64,000 bases of DNA from Gnetum montanum (taxonomy: Eukaryota; Streptophyta; Gnetopsida; Gnetales; Gnetaceae), in assembly GCA_015680685.1 (NCBI GenBank), contig MNCI01004126.1:751456-815455 (forward strand). Reading direction: 5' to 3'. The notes under the pieces were generated by a model. It made no database searches. It was not told where the DNA came from and saw only the letters and a program-made list of their open reading frames with translations. The position numbers and the translations under genes were made by a program. Below are positions 57,136 to 64,000 of the stretch, one piece after another (position 1 is the first letter of the stretch; the number at the start of each line of letters is the position of its first letter).

Positions 57136-58977
57136 GGTACAAGTGGAAAAGTGGGGTTTTTATACTGGTTATTACGCTAGACTCGAGTTGGGTGACACGT
57201 GGACGTTGACCGGATGCAAAAAGGGCATAAAATTTACAAATGTACAACATATTACATCTGCTGAGCGTATACACTGTATCAGGTGGGCGTAGACTATGGG
57301 CGTATACGCTGGATGTGCTGGGCGTAGATGCTGTGGACGCTGGGTGTACACACTGATGGTTGCCGAATTGCTCCAATTCTTGCTCTTTGGTGCTTTCTTC
57401 ATTCTATCTTTGGAGATTTCATGCCAAGCGTAAACATTTGCCATACTTGCCAAGCATACATGCGAAGTGTGTACGTCAGCATGTAAGTTGGATGTCTACG
57501 CTGGGCGTGTACGCTGGGCGTATACGCTGTGGATGTCGGGCGTAGACGCCGGGCATATATGCTGGTACTACATACTTAGTGAAAATTAAGCATTTTGATC
57601 CCTGAAGTTGCAATGTGTGACACCAAGGGTAGACGTGGTTGTCCATGGGTCCCAGGGACTTGCTTCTTGCTGGAGAAGTACCAAGCTCAAAATTTTGTGG
57701 TGTTTCATTGGCCCCTCTTTGTTGACGCTTGGAGGAATCGACCGGAGAAGCGTCGACAAAGAAGTGCAAAACACCACAAGCAACTCGGTAGAGACCTTGT
57801 CTGTTGCCACTTGACTAGACATCATCGCATCGTGTTCAGTAGTACATGGGATTGGGAAAGTGAAGTTTGTGGCTGGTGGGAAAACAGAGATTGTGGGGAT
57901 CGATTACCACCCAAGGGGTTGCACTTGGGAAATGGGATGCTCGGGTGTGCGGCATGCTGGTCCTTGTCAGTAGCCATTTTTTAGCAGACTCGGAGTTTAG
58001 ACATGCGATGTGTGTCCTTTGGTGGAACAAGGCTCTTGGTTAGTGTTCAAGAGAACTTGTTGGCAAGACCAAAGCCATGGGAGGATGTGTTACATTCTTT
58101 GGAGGAATAGGGCTCGTGTTTAATGTTTAGGGGGGCCCTGTTGGCAGAGAACCAAAGCCATGCAACTGGATGCTTCTTGACCATTTTGGACATGAGTACT
58201 TGGTTTTGAGACAACTGCCTTCCTGCCTGGGGCTTATATGGGAAGTGCCAAGGGTCTTTTTTCTTTTTTTTGTTGGGAGGTTTGCGTTGATCTTGTACTC
58301 ATGCTCAGGTGCCATGTCGTGTGTTGCAACTACTTTATCGTGTTGTAGTGTGCAACAGTGTGCTCAAAGTTTTGAATGTATTCGGTGCATTGGAGGTACG
58401 TAAACAAATAGTGAATATACCGGGAATGGGAATGTACTAGTGAATGGTTTGATTTAGTCTTGCCACGTGTGCTGTGAACATTGTCCCATCTTGCTACTTG
58501 CGATGAGGTGCATTCTTGTGCGAAAACCTTGGGGTGTCATCCTGCAAACACAACTCTAAGGAGACAAGAAAACCATGGGTGAATAAGTGAGCTTAGATTT
58601 GAATGGCTGCAGATGGAACAAAAAAACTGGAGGAGATTCTGAGCACTGTGTATGAATGGCAGCGATGTTGACGAGATTGTTTGACGGTGAGCGATGCAGT
58701 GATTCTGATGAGTGAGTGTGGCTGTGGAATGAAGAGCCGGATATTAACGTGCCAGTTTATAGTCTTAGCGGACTATCATTGGTTGGTTTTATGTCGTAAC
58801 CCGTTGGACATTGGCCGTTTAGCATCATGGCGGACGTTACGTTGCCAGTTTCTAGTCTTAGCGGACTATGCAGATGCAAGCTAGTTTATAGTCTTAGCGG
58901 ACTTTGGTGAATGTGATGGGGCAGTTTCACTGTCATATTGGACGGGTGCTAGTTTATCGTCATTGCAGACACTATGT
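57136..58977 (-). other. Non-coding 3' region of the Tat-type element
   Basis: About 1.8 kb. Contains a cluster of GCGTATAC/GCGTAGAC words (57250-57560), a tandem duplication (58009-58170) and three spaced copies of TTATAGTCTTAGCGGACT-like sequence (58756, 58850, 58893) that are distant relatives of the neighbouring minisatellite. Open frames of up to 129 codons exist on both strands but show no family motif. Confidence 0.5.
58009..58170. repeat. Tandem duplication of about 80 bp
   Basis: Two diverged units, each with TTTGG(T/A)GGAA(C/T)A(A/G)GGCTC, then TTGTTGGCA or CTGTTGGCA, and ending ACCAAAGCCATG. Confidence 0.65.
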
Positions 58978-59309
58978 GGTATCAGTTTATCGTCATCATC
59001 CAGGACGAGCTATGGTATCAGTTTATAGTCGTGATCCTAGGACTTGCTGTGGTATCAGTTTATAGTCATGATCCTAGGACTTGTTGTGGTATCAGTTTAT
59101 AGTCATGATCCCAGGACTTTCTGTGGTATCAGTTTATAGTCATGATCCTAGGACTTGTTATGGTATCAGTTTATAGTCATGATCCCAGGACTTACTGTGG
59201 TATCAGTTTATAGTCGTGATCCTAGGGCTTGTTGTGGTATCAGTTTATAGTCATGATCCCAGGACTTGCTGTGGTATTAGTTTATAGTCGTGATCCCAAG
59301 ACTTTTCAT
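58978..59309. repeat. 37-bp minisatellite, nine units
   Basis: Units begin GGTATCAGTTTATAGTCAT at 58978, 59014, 59051, 59088, 59125, 59162, 59199, 59236 and 59273; seven of the eight spacings are 37 bp and the first is 36. Units end CCTAGGACTTGTTGT or CCCAGGACTTGCTGT. It lies just behind the integrase stop, in the 3' region of the Tat-type element, a place where tandem repeats are known in Ogre/Tat elements. Confidence 0.93.
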
Positions 59310-59329
59310 GTACCTGAGCTTGTACTCAA

Positions 59330-61224
59330 ATGTGGAACGGTTTCAGGAACACATGATTGGTTGGATTGGTAAGCTCATTTCCTTCCATGTCAGCTAGTTT
59401 GAATGCTCCATTCTCAAATGCCTTAGTGACCAAGTAAGGCCCTTCCCAATTGGCTAAGAATTTGTTCGGATGTTCCCAAATAGCCTTAAGCACCAGGTCT
59501 CCTTCTTTGATAGGGCGCTTGCTGATGTCATGCTAATGTCATTGCCGTTGTTGTTTTTGGTATCACTCAATCTGATCGAGCGCACGCATGCGTTTCTCTT
59601 CCACCAGGTCAAGATCAACGATGCATAGATAATTGTTTTGCCCATCTTCGAGGAGCCTGGAAAGTGTGATCTTTAAAGATGGTACCTATAAATCCAAAGG
59701 TAAAACAGCTTCTGAACTGTAAACCAGACTGTATGGTGTCTTACCTGTTGACATTTGGTGCGTAGTACGGTATGCCCACAGTGCGTATATCAATTGCTCG
59801 TGCCATTTTCTTTTGCTCTGGGTAAGCATTTTCTTAAGTATTGTAATAATCGTCTTGTTTGTTGCTTCTGCTTGTCCATTGCTCTGAGGATAGTAAGGGG
59901 ATGAAAACGAGTGTTTGATCCCTAAATTTTCACAAAAGGTTTTGGTCTCAGCACTGCTAAATTTTGGTCCATTGTCAGTGATGATCGTCATGGGAATGCC
60001 AAAGCGGGTTATAATGTTTTCAAGAATGAAATTGCATACATGTTTGGATGTAGTTTTTTGAAGGGGAGCAGCTTCTACCCACTTCGTGAAGTATTCTGTT
60101 GCGGTTATAATGAAACTATGGCCCGCAGAAGACGAGGGGGTTATCTGGCCAATGAGGTCCAATCCCCACTTTTGAAAGGGCCATGCGATTTGCGCTGTAT
60201 GCAACTCATTTGGTGGGACATGTATCAGATTGTTATGTTTTTGACAAGTACTACATGTTTTGACTTTGGAGAGATAGTCGTATTCCATGTGTGGCCAATA
60301 GTAGCCTAAGCATCTGATCTTTGTTACCATGGCTTTTGGTGCTATGTGTCCTCTGCATAGTCCGTTGTGTACTTGTTTGACAATGGTTTGGGCATTGATA
60401 CTATTGACGCATGTTAGCAATATTCCTTCATAGGATCGACGACACAGTGTGTCCCCTACCAGGGTATACTTCTTAGAACGTTTTCGCACTGCGTCTTTCT
60501 CTGCATTTGTTAGATGTCGTGGTGTTTCGCCACGTAGAAGGTATTCTTTTATGTCATCGTACCATTCTCTCGCGTGTGTTGAACTAATAGATGCAATTGG
60601 CAACGTGTCAAGGGTGTCGGTGATTGGTTCAGCACAACTAGTTATGGAGCTTGGCAATGTGTGGAACATGTTTGGCGATATGTTTAATGCTAATGTGGCT
60701 AACGCGTCTACAATGGTGTTATCATTTCTAGAGACGTGTTGCACATCGATGTGTTCGAATCGCCTCATTAGGTGTTTTGCCAAGTCGCAGTATGGTTGTA
60801 AGTGTTGGGATTTGCATGTATAGACGTCTGTGACTTGGTTTATGACTATTTGCGAGTCTCCTCTGACTACAAGTCGTGTGATGTTTAAAGCCAAAGCTAC
60901 CACGAGATCTCTAAGGAGACCTTCGTACTCTGCTATGTTGTTGGTACAGTGAAAGTTGAGACGATAGGCCAAAGGTCGGATCTCCCCGGAGGGATAGGTG
61001 ACGATAATGGCTACACTTCCTCCTTGAGAGGTGGATGCTCCATCAAAGTTTAAAATAGCATCGTAGTCATTGGGAATTATGTCTAGGGTGCTTATATTCT
61101 CATCTGGGAACTCTGGCTTTATAGTCGCTTGATCGTGTGTTGGTGATGTTGCCATTTGACTTGCTATAGCTTGAACCTTAACTGATGATTGCGCTACGTA
61201 GTACAGGTCAAACTCAGCTATCAT
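59330..61224 (-). pseudogene. pol: Archaeal-type RNase H plus integrase, almost open
   Basis: 512 open codons (61224-59686) and, after one stop, the integrase C-terminal domain to about 59330 (KEGDLVLKAIWEHPN, NWEGPYLV). RNase H, residues about 55-190: catalytic acids in NFDGAS, NNIAEYEGLL, VRGDSQIV and NDNTIVDAL are all present. Integrase zinc domain (HNGLCRGH ... C-S-T-C, residues 283-326). Catalytic core with WGLDLIG, IITDNGP and SNGQAEATNK, so D, D and E are all present (residues about 354, 413 and 449). The product would remove tRNA/RNA primer strands and insert the DNA copy. Single stop, otherwise intact: the best preserved coding region in the window. Confidence 0.9.
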
Positions 61225-61600
61225 GGCTTTCCACCAGGCTATTTGACTTGTTTCGTAAATATTTCCTGTTATGGCTCTTAGTACATTGTCCTTGTAAATT
61301 ATGTAAACCTAGTTATAGAAGAGGTAATGTCACCATTTTCTTAAAGAAAAGACCAAAGCTAAACATGACTTCTCCATGTCATTGTACCTTTTATCATGGG
61401 AAACTAATGCATGGCTCAAGTAATATACAGGGACCTCGATTCCATCATCTTGTTTCTGGCAAAGTATAGACGCTATTGACGAATCTGAAGTAGCAAGGTA
61501 GATGTAAAACGGTTTATCGTTTTGAGGTGGATAAACCATGGGTAACCGGGCAAGTGTCGTTTTAATGTTGTCGAATGCTTCTTGACACTACGGAGTCCAT
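61225..61600 (-). pseudogene. pol: First (Ty3-type) RNase H of the Tat-type element, broken
   Basis: The frame piece 61539-61330 reads PFYIYLATSDSSIASILCQK, then PVYYLSHALVSHDKRYNDME. The catalytic Asp of the usual Y-x-D-A-S is replaced (YLATSD), as is common in Tat elements where the second RNase H takes over. Frameshifts separate it from RT and from the next domain. Confidence 0.75.
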
Positions 61601-62524
61601 TCAAAATGGACATTCTTGCATAACAGGTGGTTCATAGGTTTTTAGTTTATCCGTCAGTTTTTCTATGAAGCGCCTGATAAACTGCAATCTACCTTGTAGA
61701 CCTCGAAGTTCGGTAAGATTACTTGGTGGTTTCAGGTTTATTATGGCCTTAACCTTATCGGGATCCACTCGTATCCCTACTTCTGATGCTATAAATCCAA
61801 GCATTTTGCCTGTTTTGATGCCGAAGACACACTTTCTTGGGTTAAGCCTCAGTTCATACTTTAAACAATGCTTTAAGACTAGATCGAGGTCTTGTACATG
61901 TTGTTCCGATGTTTTTGACTTAACCACAATGTTGTCCACGTAATCGTTGAGCGATCGTAGCATGTAATCACTAAAGATGAATTTCATCACTCTCTGATAT
62001 GTGGCCCCAGTGTTCTTGAGACCAAAGGGCATCATTGTATAACAGAAGGTTCCCCATGGTGTCATAAAGGTTGTCCGAAGCTGATGCTCCGGGTTGATTC
62101 GTATTTGATTGTACCTCGAGAAGTCGTCCATAAAAGATAATAATGTGTGCCTAGCAGTTGAGTCAACATGTTGATCGATGCTGGGTAGAGGAAAATCATC
62201 CTTTATGGTTGCANCAGCAGTTGAGTCAACATGTTGATCGATGCTGGGTAGAGGAAAATCATCCTTTATGGTTGCAACATTTAAATCCCGGAAGTCAATG
62301 CACAAACGAATGCTTCCGTTCTTTTTTGGAACAATTACCATGTTGGACACCCACTCAGCGTAATCGATAGCCCGAATGAAACCAGCTTGATAAATCTTGG
62401 TGATCTCATTGCGAACTACTAATGCCACCTCGGGCTTAACCTTTCGTGCTTTTTGCTTTACCGGTCTCAACTTCGGGTCAAGGATAATATTGTGTTGGAC
62501 AATTCGGGGTTCTAGCCTGGGCAT
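61601..62524 (-). pseudogene. pol: Reverse transcriptase of the Tat-type element, YVDN active site
   Basis: 307 codons including an unknown residue from the N at 62214. Motifs: ITKIYQAGFIRAIDYAEWVS, SIRLCIDFRDLN, FMDDFSRYNQI, PWGTFCYTMMPFGLKNTGAT, then YVDNIVVKS where YVDD is expected (Asn codon 61931-61933, a single G-to-A change), and PDKVKAIINLKPPSN. A block of 20 residues appears twice around the N; see the gap entry. ATG at 62524 is internal to the pol frame. Inactive because of the active-site change. Confidence 0.88.
62153..62276. other. Single N flanked by an exact 61-bp duplication (likely assembly artefact)
   Basis: Bases 62153-62213 and 62216-62276 are identical over 61 bp, separated by N (62214) and one C. 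Perfect identity next to an N in otherwise decayed DNA suggests two contig ends that overlap but were not merged. It doubles about 20 RT residues (from ATIKDDFPLP on). Confidence 0.85.
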
Positions 62525-62940
62525 GTCTGTGTAGGACTAAGCGAATGCTTTCATATTTTCCCTAAGCACGTTCTCAATGTTTTTGGCTAATGGTGGTTGT
62601 AATAAGGTACTTAATTTTAAAATTTTAGTTTCCCCATCGGGCATGATGATGGGAGTTTCGGCCAATGGGTCTTCGGTGATATTCTCAGCCTCTATGTCTA
62701 GGAATTTTGTCATGCCTTTGTAATCATCTGTTATTTGCTATGTTGAGGCTATGACTGCGTCATCCGTTGGTGAACTTAAGTTGATGAGGTTTATGTTAAT
62801 GTCTCTTGTAATTTTGCCGTATGGTTTGTGAATGATTAACGGTGCGGTTAAATACTAGTAGTCCATTGAGCTTGCTCCTGCCAATAAACAGAGAGCTGAA
62901 TAAGCAAAGGGGTATCGTTCTGTGTCTTTTGATGATTTTA
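62525..62940 (-). pseudogene. Linker upstream of RT, Tat-type element
   Basis: Minus-strand codons run on upstream of RT with few stops: KPYGKITRDININLINLSSP, FLDIEAENITEDPLAETPI and KNIENVLRENMKAFA. The protease that should lie further upstream is not found. The similarity ends near 62940. Confidence 0.55.
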
Positions 62941-62989
62941 AACTATGTATACATGCATAATGGTGGATTACCGTCACACCGGGATGCAT

Positions 62990-63435
62990 GACAATTTAAG
63001 GCCATATCGGTTCATAATGGTAGTTTAAGGCCATATCGGGCCGTAGGTGGGTTAAAAATGGCAGTTTAGGGCCTTGCCGGGCTGTAATGGCAGTTTAAGG
63101 CCATACTGGGCTGTAATGGCAGTTTAAGGCCATACTGGGCCATAATGGCAATTTAAGGCCATACTGGGCCGTAGGTGGGTTAAAAACGGCAGTTTAGGGC
63201 CCTGCCGGGCCGTAATGGCAATTTAAGACCATACTGGGCCGTAATGGCAGTTTAAGGCCATACCAGGCCGTAATGGCAGTTTAAGGCCATACTGGGCCGT
63301 AGGTGGGTAAAAAATGGCAGTTTAGGGCCCTGTCGGGCCGTAATGGTAGTTTAAGGCCATACAGGGCCGTAATGGCAGTTTAAGGCCATACCGGGCCGTA
63401 ATGGAAGTTTAAGGTCATACTGGGTCGTAATGAGT
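62990..63435. repeat. 29-bp minisatellite with a 128-bp higher-order period
   Basis: Basic unit resembles GGCAGTTTAAGGCCATACTG followed by GGCCGTAAT. A longer variant unit with GTAGGTGGGTTAAAAA recurs at 63043, 63171 and 63299, each 128 bp apart, so four or so basic units form one higher-order unit, repeated about 3.3 times. Confidence 0.9.
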
Positions 63436-63626
63436 TTACACTAGAATATTCGGCTTAAACGTATGAAATGGGGTCCACGGGGGAACCAGGTGGTAATAAT
63501 TTCTATTTTTTAATATTTTGTAATATTTTTTCTCGGCAAAGTTTAACAAAAAATAAGTAAAAAGGCACAAAATGACAAAAAGGAGCAACGATGGCATAAA
63601 CGGCGGCGGCAGAGATGACAGAGTGC

Positions 63627-63637
63627 TATATAAAAGG
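63627..63637 (+). promoter_or_regulatory. TATA box candidate on the plus strand
   Basis: TATATAAAAGG followed by a G run, about 180 bp before a possible LTR end (63809) and 240 bp before an ATG with an open frame. It would be the promoter of a plus-strand LTR element starting at the window edge. Confidence 0.5.
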
Positions 63638-63659
63638 GGGGGGGTTTCATTTGTTTCTA

Positions 63660-63860
63660 CTTTGAATCGTGAGCGTAAGCGACAGAGCGTAAACTGTTAA
63701 AGTGTAAGCGTAAGCGTAAACTTGCTCGTGAGCGTAGACGTCGAAGAGTAACCCTTAGGGTAGACGCCCAACACTAAACCCCAGCGTAGACGTGGAGTGT
63801 AGAATTTCAGGCGCCAACGTAGATAGTTCTTTTCTTTAGCGTAAACTTATGCGATCAGTG
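63660..63860. repeat. Cluster of GCGTAAAC/GCGTAGAC words
   Basis: The core GCGTA followed by A or G and then AC/GC occurs about ten times in 200 bp, in the same orientation as the cluster at 56.75-57.56 kb. No fixed period. Confidence 0.6.
63810..63822 (+). other. Possible primer-binding site of an element at the right edge
   Basis: GGCGCCAACGTAG directly after ...GAATTTCA, i.e. after a CA end. It resembles the GGCGCC-type primer sites of Tat/Ogre elements but lacks the first T. Weak. Confidence 0.3.
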
Positions 63861-63875
63861 TAAAGGAGGCCGAGA

Positions 63876-64000
63876 TGGGCAAAGGAAAAGAAGTGGAAGG
63901 CCAGGGGAGGAAGGGTCCCGACTTGACCTTTGCAGAGGAGACTGAAGCCATGCTGCAGTGCCTGCCCTGGCCAAGGATCTCGTCATGGCCTGTGACATCC
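63876..64000 (+). CDS. Start of an open reading frame cut by the window edge
   Basis: ATG at 63876 opens 41 codons without a stop to the last base: MGKGKEVEGQGRKGPDLTFA... then EETEAMLQCLPWPRISSW. Basic at the start, no family motif in the visible part. By position after a TATA box and a primer-site-like sequence it may be the gag of a further LTR element. Base composition is rich in G and C compared with the left of the window. Confidence 0.35.

Larger units (their letters stand above)
56590..62940 (-). mobile_element. Tat-type Ty3 element, 3' LTR to RT, truncated at its 5' side
   Basis: Minus-strand order: linker before RT (62930-62525), RT (62524-61601), first RNase H (61600-61230), second, archaeal-type RNase H fused to integrase (61224-59330), 3' region with minisatellite (59330-57136), polypurine tract and 3' LTR (57120-56590). 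The double RNase H marks the Tat group. Gag and protease are missing: right of about 62940 there is repeat sequence instead. Clearly better preserved and richer in G and C than the elements on the left. Confidence 0.85.

Noticed and set aside
57595-57984. 129-codon plus-strand frame as a gene
   Set aside because: Lies in the non-coding 3' region of the Tat-type element, has overlapping frames on both strands and no recognisable domain.
58978-59309. CRISPR-like array (37-bp regular spacing)
   Set aside because: Whole units repeat without unique spacers, in a plant retroelement; it is a minisatellite.
60449-60823. 124-codon plus-strand frame
   Set aside because: Shadow of the RNase H/integrase frame on the minus strand, which has full motif support.

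Overview
The window looks like nuclear DNA of a seed plant with a large, repeat-filled genome. I favour a gymnosperm, but this is an inference: there is no single-copy marker gene. Almost everything is decayed mobile DNA, with two blocks of plastid DNA moved to the nucleus. I see no convincing intact cellular gene, and every recognisable coding region but one short open frame at the right edge carries stops, frameshifts or lost catalytic residues. The excess of C-to-T and G-to-A changes (for example in the primer-binding sites) fits old, methylated DNA.

Left part, 1-31.3 kb: four copies of one Ty3-type family whose LTRs run TGATGAG...CTCATCA, with a TATAAATA box and a tRNA-Asp-type primer-binding site (Athila-like). 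Copy A (1-5269, minus) and copy C (12981-19905, minus, perfect 5-bp target duplication TAAGT) carry gag and protease but lack RT, RNase H and integrase, with the same deletion junction. Copy B (5270-9577, plus) is a 3' part with integrase. Copy D (21275-31335, minus) has both LTRs and the whole gag-protease-RT-RNase H-integrase order. Copy B sits beside the gag end of a different LTR element (9578-11788, minus), so A into B into that element is the likely nesting order.

Middle, 31.3-51.5 kb: chromovirus remnants in both orientations (chromodomains near 32.2 and 34.15 kb), a LINE-like zinc-binding tail (33.3-33.6 kb), then plastid DNA: rpoC1 and rpoB on the minus strand (37.27-41.05 kb) and rps4, trnS-GGA and ycf3 with both group II introns (48.0-50.7 kb). 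Between the two blocks lies a gag-only copy of the first family (copy E, 41324-47231, plus).

Right part, 51.5-64 kb: an AT-rich block, a 114-bp tandem repeat, a PIF1-type helicase remnant whose 3' end is repeated four times in tandem (about 413 bp per unit), and a large hairpin at 56.3-56.6 kb. Next comes a minus-strand Tat-type Ty3 element (3' LTR 56590-57120; dual RNase H, integrase and RT to about 62.9 kb) with a 37-bp minisatellite in its 3' region. A second minisatellite with a 128-bp higher-order period, a plus-strand TATA box and the start of an open reading frame end the window. A single N at 62214 is flanked by an exact 61-bp duplication, probably an assembly artefact.
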